The notes under the pieces were generated by a model that saw only the letters and a list, made by a program, of their open reading frames with translations, was not told where the DNA came from and ran no database searches. Shown piece after piece: positions 51,977 to 60,511 of a DNA stretch of 64,000 nt (position 1 is the stretch's first letter; each line of letters opens with the position of its first letter). Position numbers and translations under genes: made by a program. Source of the DNA: Vibrio crassostreae 9ZC13 (GTDB lineage: Bacteria; Pseudomonadota; Gammaproteobacteria; Enterobacterales; Vibrionaceae); contig NZ_AJYZ02000019.1 in assembly GCF_000272045.2 (NCBI RefSeq), positions 1-64,000 on the forward strand, read 5' to 3'.

Positions 51977-53446
51977 CTATGAAAGTAGTTGCTTTAGAGT
52001 TAATGGCAGCTCTGCTACGCCTAAGCGCTGTGCTGCCGTGAGCCCTTGCTTATCTTGGTAGCACAGATTGTGCCAAGCTCTAAATATGTCGAGCAATGGA
52101 AGAATGCCCCCAGGACGAAGCTTACGTCTGGGCTCATTAATAAAGCTATCAAATAACAGCTGAAAGCGTTGTTGATAGAACTTAGTTTGTTGAATTGAGG
52201 CCGTGTTAAACCACTGTTTTGGTTCTGGATTGTTACCGGTTAGGTAGCAGATACCTTTCTGGTTATCACCTTGATTCGCAATAGCCCAGCGATCGCGCCA
52301 CCAACTCATGTGAACGATGTCGATCTTTTCAAAACTTTGATCGTCTTGCCAGCCTGAATCTTCCTCGACGTACATAAGGTCAATATTTTGACTCTGAATA
52401 CGCGGCAAACATACGCTTAAAGCGGCAGATCTTAGTAATGGATCTTGTGGCATATAGATGGCGACATGCTTGTCTTCGTTACACATATCCAACACATGTA
52501 AGAAGTGAGCATAAGAGGTATAAGGCGGTCGAATGAGTGCGCCTTTTGAAGGGTAGCTAAATGTGGTGAGGTTACCCATAGGGTCCTCAACGTTACCTCT
52601 CGCAAGAATCACTTGGTATTGCTGTTCAATGCGCTCTTTTAGTTTGTCTGAGGGCTGAGGCAGTTCGAGATTTGCTTCTGAAGAGTGCTCCTTGGATACA
52701 AAGCGTGCCACATCATCATAAGGGTTGTGGTCGACGTTCCCTGATGGTTCTTCATTTTGAGAGTAGTTGACGTGCTGGCAAAGGATATAACCAGAATGCG
52801 CCTCGCCCGTCGCTATCCATACCACACCGTTGTTACTTTGTGGTTGCAGACGCTGGTAGTGAGATGCGAATTCGTAATCTTTTGCATGGTTAACCCATCG
52901 TGCATCGATCATCGCTAATTTACGACGACAACGGCTCGCGATATGGTCAACATGATCATAGAAAGTCTTTGGGTTGATTTCTAATTTTCGGCAGATTTCA
53001 CGTACAGAATAGCCCATGAACAGTAAGCCCATGAGGTTCTCTTGAAATTGGAGTTTTTTGTTGGACCCAGACCATTTATCAACGAAGGTTGTTTGGCAGT
53101 CTTTGCATCGATAACGCTGCCTGTCGCCACTGTAGCCGAAGGCATGATAAAGATGTTTATGGGTATGAACCGATAAGCCGAAGTTATCGCAATCATCATT
53201 ACGACAAGCAGGGAGCCCGTCGCTGTGAAGTTGTCTTAGGCGATGAAGTTCGCTTAACACTTCACGATTGTTAAGTAAGGGGGGGAAAGCTCCACATTCA
53301 CGACAAACCATCGCTGGACGCTTAGGGTTCGCGTGTTGCAAAACATACCGTTTTGCATCGCTCAAGCCAAAGTTGTCACACGCCAATGTTTTACAAAAGT
53401 TGAGTTGCAAACCATCCGCATCTTTTGGCAGCTTGTCGTTAGACAC
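51977..53446 (-). CDS. Zinc-ribbon, transposase-like protein of unknown function
   Basis: About 489 residues from a GTG at 53446 that follows GGGGGAG; the frame is open up to a TTG at 53524, four bases after deoD. Two similar zinc modules occur in tandem, each with C-x4-CDNFGLS and a later C-x2-C (VCRECGAF and YRCKDCQTTF). The second resembles the InsA-type ribbon of IS1-like transposases. A helix-turn-helix follows (VREICRKLEINPKTFYDHVD). The C-terminus (FRAWHNLCYQDKQGLTAAQRLGV) resembles the end of DDE transposases. No inverted repeats or target duplications flank it, so it may be domesticated. Its function is unknown. Confidence 0.65.
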   Translation of the reverse strand: MSNDKLPKDADGLQLNFCKTLACDNFGLSDAKRYVLQHANPKRPAMVCRECGAFPPLLNNREVLSELHRLRQLHSDGLPACRNDDCDNFGLSVHTHKHLYHAFGYSGDRQRYRCKDCQTTFVDKWSGSNKKLQFQENLMGLLFMGYSVREICRKLEINPKTFYDHVDHIASRCRRKLAMIDARWVNHAKDYEFASHYQRLQPQSNNGVVWIATGEAHSGYILCQHVNYSQNEEPSGNVDHNPYDDVARFVSKEHSSEANLELPQPSDKLKERIEQQYQVILARGNVEDPMGNLTTFSYPSKGALIRPPYTSYAHFLHVLDMCNEDKHVAIYMPQDPLLRSAALSVCLPRIQSQNIDLMYVEEDSGWQDDQSFEKIDIVHMSWWRDRWAIANQGDNQKGICYLTGNNPEPKQWFNTASIQQTKFYQQRFQLLFDSFINEPRRKLRPGGILPLLDIFRAWHNLCYQDKQGLTAAQRLGVAELPLTLKQLLS

Positions 53447-53528
53447 GATCTCCCCCTCGGGATTATTTGAGCAGCCAAGCGAGCCTGGCTGCGGGGTAAC
53501 GCTTTTCAATGTATCTTTTATCAAATCG

Positions 53529-54239
53529 TTAGATGTTGATTGCTGTCTCTAGAGCAACTTTCATCATGTCGTTGAAAGACTTTTGACGCTCTTCAGAACT
53601 TAGTTTTTCACCACGGATGATGTGGTCAGATACTGTTAGGATAGTTAGTGCTTTAGCACCAAGGTCTGCAGCAACGCCGTAGATACCAGCCGCTTCCATA
53701 TCAACACCTAGGATGCCTAGCTTTTCCATTTTTTCGAAAAGGTCAGCTTCTGGAGTGTAGAAAAGGTCTGCAGAGAATACGTTACCAACTTTAACTGGAA
53801 CTTCTTGTGCACGAGCTTGGTTTACTGCTTCTTCTAGAAGACCGAAATCAGCGATAGCAGCGAAGTCGTGGTTGTTGAAACGAATGCGGTTTACTTTTGA
53901 GTCAGTAGATGCACCCATACCGATAACAACGTCCATTAGTTTAACGTCGTCACGTACTGCGCCACAGCTACCAACGCGAATTACGTTTTTCACGCCGAAC
54001 TCAGCGATTAGCTCGTGTACGTAGATGCAGCATGATGGGATACCCATACCGTGGCCCATTACAGAAACTTTCTTACCCTTGTAAGTGCCTGTGTAGCCAA
54101 ACATGTTGCGAACGTCACAAACTTGCTTCACGTCATCAAGGAATGTTTCTGCAATGTATTTTGCGCGAAGCGGGTCGCCCGGCATAAGTACTGTTTCTGC
54201 GAAATCACCAGCTTGAGCATTAATATGAGGTGTAGCCAT
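53529..54239 (-). CDS. deoD: Purine nucleoside phosphorylase DeoD
   Basis: This 236-residue hexameric-type phosphorylase cleaves purine nucleosides to base and (deoxy)ribose-1-phosphate. [20 protein letters not shown] at the start, [19 protein letters not shown] (phosphate site) and [12 protein letters not shown] (ribose site) are intact, with the general-acid Asp in TVSDHI. ATG follows GGAGAACG. It is a separate unit, not with deoABC. A CRP-like site lies 117 bases upstream. The zinc-ribbon gene starts within about 85 bases after it. Confidence 0.93.
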   Translation of the reverse strand: MATPHINAQAGDFAETVLMPGDPLRAKYIAETFLDDVKQVCDVRNMFGYTGTYKGKKVSVMGHGMGIPSCCIYVHELIAEFGVKNVIRVGSCGAVRDDVKLMDVVIGMGASTDSKVNRIRFNNHDFAAIADFGLLEEAVNQARAQEVPVKVGNVFSADLFYTPEADLFEKMEKLGILGVDMEAAGIYGVAADLGAKALTILTVSDHIIRGEKLSSEERQKSFNDMMKVALETAINI

Positions 54240-54355
54240 GGTCGTTCTCCAAAGTTTAAACGGTAATTATAGGAACAGGATTTAATCAATTACCGATTCT
54301 GTTGAATTGAATTCGTTTTGTTGAGGCAATATTAACGAGTTAGAACGTGGCTCCA

Positions 54356-54371
54356 TGAGACTTTAGTCACA
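54356..54371. promoter_or_regulatory. CRP-like site upstream of deoD
   Basis: On the minus strand TGTGACTAAAGTCTCA matches TGTGA-N6-TCACA at nine of ten core positions. A TATAAT hexamer lies at 54385-54390 on the same strand. CRP control of deo genes is known in enteric bacteria. The remainder of the 346-base deoD to transpeptidase gap shows nothing else clear. Confidence 0.45.
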
Positions 54372-54585
54372 AAATAGGTCTGCCATTATAGTTTTATTAA
54401 TATTGATAACCAAATATGTTGAAAGCGTAAAGGCAATCGATTTTGTATGGGTAAATTGCAAGTGAATGAGAAGAAAAGGCTTACATATAAACTTGTTGCC
54501 TATTAGTTTCGAGACAACAATACGTTGTAGAGACGTTTGATCAGAGATAATCTAAACTTTGATAAAAGACAAACCAAGGATTTGT

Positions 54586-55560
54586 ATGTCGTATTGCGTT
54601 AACTCGACGCCTTTGCAGTCAATGAAAACACGACTCCACAGGGCGGCGTCGCTTGTTGTAAGAACTACTTTGCTTGCCAGCGGGATAGCTTCATCGTGGG
54701 TGTCTGCTGCAACCTTTGAATTGCCACCAACGGAAAGCCGCATTGTGGGCAGAATCCAGCAGCATGAAGTGGCGGCGGGCGAAACCTTGGCCATCATTGC
54801 CAAGCAATACGATATTGGTTTTCTCTCTTTAATGGCAGCCAACAAAGGGGTGGATCCTTTTCTTCCCGCGGAAGGCTATGTGTTAAGCATTCCAAGCCGC
54901 TTGATTTTGCCTGACACCCCAAGAAAGGGGATTGTCATCAATCTTGCTGAGTTAAGGTTGTATTACTTTGAGCCTGAGAAAAATCAGGTGCATGTTTTCC
55001 CTGTCGGCATCGGTCGAGTGGGGCGTGATACTCCCGAGATGATCACCAAGATAAGCCAAAAAAGACCGAATCCAACATGGACGCCACCAAATTCAATCCG
55101 CAACGAGTATCTTGAAAAGGGCATTGAATTACCGAGAGTGGTTCCTGCCGGGCCGGAAAATCCATTGGGAGAGTACGCTTTGAGGCTTGCTTATGGCGCT
55201 GGCGACTATTTGATCCATGGTACAAACAAAGATTTCGGGATAGGTTTACGAGTTAGCTCTGGTTGTATCCGAATGGAACCTAAAGACATTGAGTGGCTGT
55301 TTGAGCAAGTGAACCGTGGTGAACAGGTCACCATTATCAATGAGCCGATTAAGGTGTCATTAGAGCCTGATAGAAGTGTGTTTGTAGAAGCGCACGAGCC
55401 ATTAACTCGAAGTGATGGTTCAAAGAAATCATTACAGATCCCTGTGGAACTAAAATGGTGGCTTGAAGACGCAGAACTGCCAAATTCAAAGGCGAAAGCG
55501 GTTATCTTTGCTCAAAACGGCGTACCTGTAGAGATAGCACCACCTGTGATTGAGTTTTAA
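54586..55560 (+). CDS. L,D-transpeptidase with LysM domain (YkuD family)
   Basis: I chose the ATG at 54586 (AAGGA at good spacing), giving 324 residues with an N-terminal signal segment ending in WVSAA. A LysM peptidoglycan-binding motif (about 50-95, HEVAAGETLAIIAKQYDIGF) is followed by the YkuD catalytic domain (about 105-245). The active site has HGTNKDFGIGLRVSSGCIRM with the catalytic Cys and upstream His. ErfK/YbiS-type enzymes of this layout attach Braun lipoprotein to peptidoglycan. The next gene, convergent, encodes an Lpp-like lipoprotein ending in Lys, supporting that role. Confidence 0.85.
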   Translation: MSYCVNSTPLQSMKTRLHRAASLVVRTTLLASGIASSWVSAATFELPPTESRIVGRIQQHEVAAGETLAIIAKQYDIGFLSLMAANKGVDPFLPAEGYVLSIPSRLILPDTPRKGIVINLAELRLYYFEPEKNQVHVFPVGIGRVGRDTPEMITKISQKRPNPTWTPPNSIRNEYLEKGIELPRVVPAGPENPLGEYALRLAYGAGDYLIHGTNKDFGIGLRVSSGCIRMEPKDIEWLFEQVNRGEQVTIINEPIKVSLEPDRSVFVEAHEPLTRSDGSKKSLQIPVELKWWLEDAELPNSKAKAVIFAQNGVPVEIAPPVIEF

Positions 55561-55622
55561 TTCGATTGCCTCTTCTGCAACAAGGGGCGGTTTTATCTTG
55601 TTTACTCGCATTAGTGTCACCC

Positions 55623-55655
55623 AAAAAAAGCACCACATCCGATAAGAAGTGGTGC
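55623..55655 (-). terminator. Terminator of the Lpp-like gene
   Basis: AGCACCAC and GTGGTGCT pair around a 12-base loop and are followed on the minus strand by T7. Confidence 0.85.
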
Positions 55656-55717
55656 TGTCTATATACTGCTTTTTGCGACTTATTTAATCTACAGCTTAAT
55701 CGCGATTAGATCTCAAA

Positions 55718-55984
55718 CTACTTAGTGTAAGACTCAGCGATGTTGTCGATACGGTCGTTAGCACGGTCCGCTTCTTCTTTCGCTGCCATTGCGGCTGCTT
55801 CTGCTTCTTGAGCCTTCATTTCAGCGGCTGCTTTGTCACTCTTAAGTGCTTCAACTTCGCTTGTTAGTTGAGCGACTTGGTTAGTTAGTTGATCCATTTC
55901 TGACACTGCAGCTTCTTCTGGCTCTGAAGAACAACCGGCTAAAATGAAAACTGAGGCTGCAGCTGCGATTAACGTCTTATTCAT
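55718..55984 (-). CDS. Lpp-like outer-membrane lipoprotein
   Basis: This encodes 88 residues from the ATG at 55984, five bases after AAGGAG; longer frames lack such a site. The lipobox is LAGC (MNKTLIAAAASVFILAGC, Cys18). The mature part is a long amphipathic helix with heptad-like leucines and many alanines (NQVAQLTSEVEALKSDKAAA, then AEAAAMAAKEEADRANDRID), as in Braun lipoprotein. It ends in a C-terminal Lys (ESYTK), the residue used for covalent linkage to peptidoglycan. The neighbouring transpeptidase gene could encode the linking enzyme. It is longer than E. coli Lpp (78 residues). Confidence 0.82.
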   Translation of the reverse strand: MNKTLIAAAASVFILAGCSSEPEEAAVSEMDQLTNQVAQLTSEVEALKSDKAAAEMKAQEAEAAAMAAKEEADRANDRIDNIAESYTK

Positions 55985-56344
55985 AAGAACTCCTTGCTTA
56001 TTTATCATCAAAAGATGCGCTATACATTCTTTATCATATAGTCGCTTCATTAATGATTGTAGCGACTAATTTTTTAACTGCAAAAACAATAACTAAAGAA
56101 ATTGCTAAATTTTGAGGTAATTAGCTAAGTATCACGTTGTGTCTCATTTATGAGATGAAGGATTTAGAGACGACTTGAAGGTGTTTTTGGAGAGCTATCC
56201 CTTTGCTAGCAATGCATACGTTGTTCTAGCTAAAGATAGATAAAGGGATAAATTTACTGTGATCTCTATCCTTATAAAGTACTTTCGCGGTATCATGTCA
56301 CGTTAAATTAATTTTATTCAATACCATCATGACTGGAGAGTCCT
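55985..56344. other. Gap between Lpp-like and helicase genes
   Basis: This divergent intergenic region is AT-rich. I see a short inverted repeat (CTCAT with ATGAG at about 56143-56155) and the GGAGAG ribosome-binding site of the helicase, but no operator or RNA gene that I can name. Confidence 0.4.
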
Positions 56345-57676
56345 TTGCACTTTAAAGATTTAGGCTTAGACAACCGCTTACTGAAGAACTTAAAACATTA
56401 CGACTTCAAGAAGGCGACAGAGATCCAATCAAAAGCGATCCCTGTTGCTATTGCTGGTAAGGATCTATTGGCTTCATCAAAAACGGGATCAGGAAAAACA
56501 TTGGCGTTTGTGTTGCCAATGATACATAAAGCATTAAAAACAAAAGCGTTTTCTGCTAAAGATCCTCGTGGTGTAATTTTGGCTCCTACTCGTGAGCTAG
56601 CGAAGCAAGTTTACGGCGAACTGCGTAGCATGCTTGGTGGTCTGTCTTATGAAGCGGCGCTTATCTTAGGTGGTGAGAACTTTAACGACCAAGTTAAAGC
56701 ACTGCGTAAGTACCCTCGTTTTATCGTTGCGACTCCAGGCCGTCTTGCTGACCACCTAGAACATCGTTCATTGTTCCTAGATGGTGTTGAAACGCTAATC
56801 CTTGATGAAGCGGACCGTATGCTTGATCTGGGTTTCGCTCCAGAACTTCGTCGCATTGCCAATGCAGCTAAACACCGTCGTCGTCAAACGTTGATGTTCT
56901 CTGCAACGTTAGATCACGCTGAAGTAAATGGCATTGCAAATGAAATGCTAGACGCACCTAAGCGTATCTCTGTTGGTGTTTCTAACGAGCAACACTTAGA
57001 TATCACACAGAAATTCTACTTATGTGATCACCTAGATCACAAAGAAGCGATTTTAGACCGTGTACTGGAAGAAGCTGAATACCGTCAGGTAATGATCTTC
57101 ACAGCAACACGCGCTGATACTGACCGTTTAACAGATAAGTTGAACGAGAAGAAGCTTAAAGCGGTAGCACTGAGTGGTAACCTAAACCAAACGCAACGTA
57201 ATGCTATTATGAGCCAGTTCGAGCGTGCGGTTTACAAGATCTTGGTAACTACCGATGTTGCTTCACGTGGTATTGATATTCCAAACGTGAGCCACGTTAT
57301 CAACTTTGATATGCCTAAGCATACGGAAGAGTACGTGCACCGTGTAGGTCGTACTGGCCGTGCGGGTAACAAAGGCGATGCGATTTCTTTGGTTGGTCCA
57401 AAAGACTGGGACAGCTTCAAGCGTGTTGAACTTTACCTTCAACAAGATTTGACCTTCTCTGTACTTGAAGGCCTAAAAGGTAAATTCAAAGGCATTAAGC
57501 CACGTAAACCTGCGTTTGCTAAAGGCGGTCCTGCTAAGAAGAAGACCAACACTCAAGCGAAGAAAACGCCGAAGAAACCAGTTAAGCGCGATAAGAGCTT
57601 CCACCAGAATGTGGCAGTGGGTGATACCGTGTTTATCCCTAAGAAAAAAGTCGCACCAAAAGTGGACGACGAGTAA
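56345..57676 (+). CDS. DEAD-box ATP-dependent RNA helicase
   Basis: This 443-residue protein starts at a TTG eight bases after GGAGAG. Helicase motifs are in order: the Q-motif (FKKATEIQSKAIP), motif I SSKTGSGKT, Ia APTRELA, motif II LILDEADRMLDLGF, motif III FSATL, motif V TTDVASRGIDIP and motif VI HRVGRTGRAG. The C-terminal tail (about 380-443) is Lys-rich and probably binds RNA. It resembles the RhlE/SrmB group, but I cannot assign a specific member. RNA remodelling in ribosome assembly or decay is the expected role. Confidence 0.87.
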   Translation: MHFKDLGLDNRLLKNLKHYDFKKATEIQSKAIPVAIAGKDLLASSKTGSGKTLAFVLPMIHKALKTKAFSAKDPRGVILAPTRELAKQVYGELRSMLGGLSYEAALILGGENFNDQVKALRKYPRFIVATPGRLADHLEHRSLFLDGVETLILDEADRMLDLGFAPELRRIANAAKHRRRQTLMFSATLDHAEVNGIANEMLDAPKRISVGVSNEQHLDITQKFYLCDHLDHKEAILDRVLEEAEYRQVMIFTATRADTDRLTDKLNEKKLKAVALSGNLNQTQRNAIMSQFERAVYKILVTTDVASRGIDIPNVSHVINFDMPKHTEEYVHRVGRTGRAGNKGDAISLVGPKDWDSFKRVELYLQQDLTFSVLEGLKGKFKGIKPRKPAFAKGGPAKKKTNTQAKKTPKKPVKRDKSFHQNVAVGDTVFIPKKKVAPKVDDE

Positions 57677-57721
57677 TCACCAGCCAGTTTTAAAGCGTTT
57701 GCTAGTAAAACTGACATAAAT

Positions 57722-57750
57722 AAAAACCGCCAATATTAGGCGGTTTTTTT
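57722..57750. terminator. Terminator after the helicase gene
   Basis: ACCGCC and GGCGGT pair around a 7-base loop, with A-run before and T7 after, between convergent genes. It can serve both. Confidence 0.92.
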
Positions 57751-57791
57751 GTATCTCGACCTTGGCTCAGCCATTACTTTTCGATATTTAG

Positions 57792-59039
57792 TTAGAAATT
57801 GAACGTCGAGAACGAATACGCCAAGATGTGGTCGGCAATGTATTTGTGTGTGGCGGTGGTTGGGTGCGTCACGCCCCAGAATACATAACTGTCTGAACCA
57901 TAGGTCGCACAATCATTAGTTAAGCTGTGGCTTCTTAAATAGTCCGCGGCTGAGCTTCGATTGATATTAAGACAAGCATCACTCGCGTTTCGAAAGCCAT
58001 GTTGTTCTGGGTTATCGGTAATGCTGGCGAACAACGCACTTGCATCGAACAACACCACGTTTTTCCCTATACCTTGGTAATACTCGGCTTGAGCTTTGAT
58101 GAACTGGTTGAATTCTAAGATCTTGCCACGAACTTTTATTATCTCTTGTTCGGTAGAGTATTTGAATTGAGGGGCTTTGGTTGCATCGGGTAAGGTGAAC
58201 AGCAGGATATTGTTCGCACCAGATTCTGTTAAGCGGATCAGCGCGCTGCTAAAGTCAGCCTTTACATCGGCGACTTCTCGGTTGTAATTCATGAAGTCAT
58301 TGAGGCCAAACTCTAAAGTAAACAGTGAGTTTTCCGGACGATAGTTTTTGGCGACTTTCATGTAGGTCAGATAAGAGGTGACTTGATCATAAACACCAGT
58401 CAATGCCACGTATTGGTTGGTACCTGCGGCGCCACCCACAGCCCAGTTATACAGAGGGACATCTTTCGCTTTTGCTAAATACTCCGTCCAGACTAAACCA
58501 TTCGAAAAGTGCCCTAAAAACCACGAATCTGCGTTCGGAAAAAACCATTGTGAGCCATTAAATAGATTACCAGTGTCGGACAGGCTATCACCAAAGGTGA
58601 CAATACGATTGATGCTATTGGCCTGGAACGCGTTATCGTTGGTCCAGATGGAGTGGTTGTAAGAGAAGCGATTATCTGCGGCAAAGTAGGTGATGTCAGC
58701 GGCGTCATGTTGGATGTCGAGCGTCTGTTCGCAACGCTGTTTGATTTCAGATTGAGGCGCATCACTGTAGAACATGTTTTTGAAAGAAACAGAAGACCAC
58801 CAATATCCGTTGATCGTGTAGTAATCACCACTCTCTTTCTTTGCCCACTTCCAGTCGGTGGCTGGGGAATCATGAGAGGCATCGGTTCGATACCAACATC
58901 TAACATATGAATAGGTCTCTGAGCCTTGTGCACTGAGTACTTGTGCAGATGTAATCGATTCAGGTGTTGGTATTGAGTCTTCAGCGGCATAAGCGGCAAA
59001 AGGCAGGGCTAACGTGAGTATTAAAGCCGTATTTTTCAT
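57792..59039 (-). CDS. tlh: Thermolabile haemolysin / lecithin-dependent phospholipase (GDSL lipase)
   Basis: This encodes 415 residues from the ATG at 59039, giving a signal peptide (MKNTALILTLALPFAAYA). The N-terminal domain has YVRCWYRTDASHD and WWSSVSFKNMFY, as in Vibrio TLH. The SGNH hydrolase domain begins at about residue 135 with FGDSLSDTGN (catalytic Ser) and continues with GLNDF and the C-terminal VFWGVTHPTTATH (catalytic Asp/His). TLH hydrolyses phospholipids and is a secreted or surface virulence-associated enzyme. It is divergent from the lipase genes. A 7-bp tandem repeat lies 44-78 bases upstream of its start. Confidence 0.92.
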   Translation of the reverse strand: MKNTALILTLALPFAAYAAEDSIPTPESITSAQVLSAQGSETYSYVRCWYRTDASHDSPATDWKWAKKESGDYYTINGYWWSSVSFKNMFYSDAPQSEIKQRCEQTLDIQHDAADITYFAADNRFSYNHSIWTNDNAFQANSINRIVTFGDSLSDTGNLFNGSQWFFPNADSWFLGHFSNGLVWTEYLAKAKDVPLYNWAVGGAAGTNQYVALTGVYDQVTSYLTYMKVAKNYRPENSLFTLEFGLNDFMNYNREVADVKADFSSALIRLTESGANNILLFTLPDATKAPQFKYSTEQEIIKVRGKILEFNQFIKAQAEYYQGIGKNVVLFDASALFASITDNPEQHGFRNASDACLNINRSSAADYLRSHSLTNDCATYGSDSYVFWGVTHPTTATHKYIADHILAYSFSTFNF

Positions 59040-59082
59040 CACTGTATTCTCTTTTATATTTAGATGAGCCAAACAGAAACGC

Positions 59083-59117
59083 TGTTGCTTGTTGCTTGTT
59101 GCTTGTTGCTTGTTTCT
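59083..59117. repeat. Five 7-bp tandem repeats upstream of tlh
   Basis: Four perfect TGTTGCT copies and one variant (TGTTTCT) lie 44-78 bases upstream of the tlh start, in its probable 5' leader or promoter. Copy-number change by slippage could alter expression. The rest of the tlh-lipA gap (59118-59534) shows no further element that I can name. Confidence 0.8.
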
Positions 59118-59534
59118 TGATAAGTGGATAAGTAAATAACTGGTACGACCTATATCTAAAATTAATAATTAGCGTCAATGTATTCAGGGTTATGGTGTGT
59201 CGTTAATGGAATAAGCCTCAAGTTATCAACGAGTTTTTGGTTGAAAAATACCTGTTTCCAAACGGTTATTTGTCGAATAATTTTGGTTTATTGAGAATGT
59301 TGAATTGATATTTGAGTCGGGATATTGAAAGAACAATCTCATCAACCTTAGTTAAATGTTAATTTAATCAATTGCTTATGTTTTGTTCTCCTGATTCTGT
59401 TTGCCTGATGTTCATCGCACCTGTTTAATTCAAGTTCGCCATCACAAATATGAAGTCGTTACTTTCTGTTTTATAAAATCATCATCTACGGTTCTTTTAC
59501 TCATCAGAGGTCTAATCTGTTTAAGGAAAGAGCA

Positions 59535-60476
59535 TTGAAAAAGATATTAATTTGGACGATAGCCTGCCTATCCAGTTTTGGCGTATATGCCGGAACGAGC
59601 GCGTCAGCATTAGAAGCCAGCGGATACACTGAAACGAAATACCCCATTATGTTGGTACATGGTCTGTTTGGTTTCGATACATTAGCGGGCGTTGACTATT
59701 TCTATGGCGTACCTGAATCCCTAACCAAAGATGGCGCGAACGTATATGTCGCTCAGGTCTCTGCAACCAACAGTTCAGAGGTCCGTGGTGAACAGTTACT
59801 TAGCCAAGTTGAAACGCTGTTAGCTGCAACAGGAGCAAGTAAGGTGAATCTGGTTGGTCATAGCCACGGTGGGCCTACGGCTCGTTATGTTGCGTCAGTT
59901 CGACCTGATCTTGTTGCTTCAGTGACCAGTATTGGCGGTGTGCATAAAGGTTCTAAGGTCGCTGATCTCGTTCGAGGGAACGTATCTGAAGGCTCTGTCA
60001 CAGAAGGTATCGCGGTTAAATTAGCAGGTGGATTAACGACACTGATTAACCTTTTATCTGGTGGAACGGATCTCGACCAAGACGGCCTCGCTTCTCTTGA
60101 AGCATTGACCACAGAAGGCTCGCTAGCCTTCAACCAGTTTTACCCTGAGGGCGTTCCGACGTCTGAGTGTGGCGATGGTGAGTGGCAAGCAAGTAACGGC
60201 GTTTATTACTATTCATGGACAGGGTCTTCCACTTTTACCAACCTTCTTGATCCTACCGACGGAGCGATGACAATCCTAGGCTTAGCCTTCAACGAACCTA
60301 ATGATGGCTTAGTAGGAGCATGCAGCGCGCATTTGGGCAAAGTGATTGGTGATGATTACAAAATGAACCACCTAGATGAGATTAATGGGTTATTGGGAAT
60401 TCACCACTTGTTTGAGACAGATCCTGTAACACTATATCGTCAGCATGCCAATCGATTGAAGTTGGCTGGCTTGTAG
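59535..60476 (+). CDS. lipA: Secreted triacylglycerol lipase LipA
   Basis: This 313-residue protein starts at a TTG after AAGGAAAG. The signal peptide is MKKILIWTIACLSSFGVYAG. The alpha/beta-hydrolase core shows YPIMLVHGLFGFDTLAG (oxyanion loop), the nucleophile elbow VNLVGHSHGGPTARYVA (Ser in HSHGG) and a C-terminal His in DEINGLLGIHH. Asp/Gly-rich GGTDLDQDG suggests calcium binding, typical of family I.1/I.2 lipases. These need a dedicated membrane foldase, which is encoded by the next gene. It is exported and probably leaves through the type II pathway. Confidence 0.9.
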   Translation: MKKILIWTIACLSSFGVYAGTSASALEASGYTETKYPIMLVHGLFGFDTLAGVDYFYGVPESLTKDGANVYVAQVSATNSSEVRGEQLLSQVETLLAATGASKVNLVGHSHGGPTARYVASVRPDLVASVTSIGGVHKGSKVADLVRGNVSEGSVTEGIAVKLAGGLTTLINLLSGGTDLDQDGLASLEALTTEGSLAFNQFYPEGVPTSECGDGEWQASNGVYYYSWTGSSTFTNLLDPTDGAMTILGLAFNEPNDGLVGACSAHLGKVIGDDYKMNHLDEINGLLGIHHLFETDPVTLYRQHANRLKLAGL

Positions 60477-60511
60477 TCTGCAAAGCCGTTTAATAAGAAA
60501 ACAAGGGAAGT

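Noticed and set aside
51900..53600. An intact insertion sequence around the zinc-ribbon protein
   Set aside because: I could find no terminal inverted repeats or target-site duplication at either end, and the gene abuts deoD.
59118..59534. Remnant of an hlyA haemolysin gene between tlh and lipA
   Set aside because: The 417-base gap has stops in all frames that I checked and no recognisable haemolysin motif.
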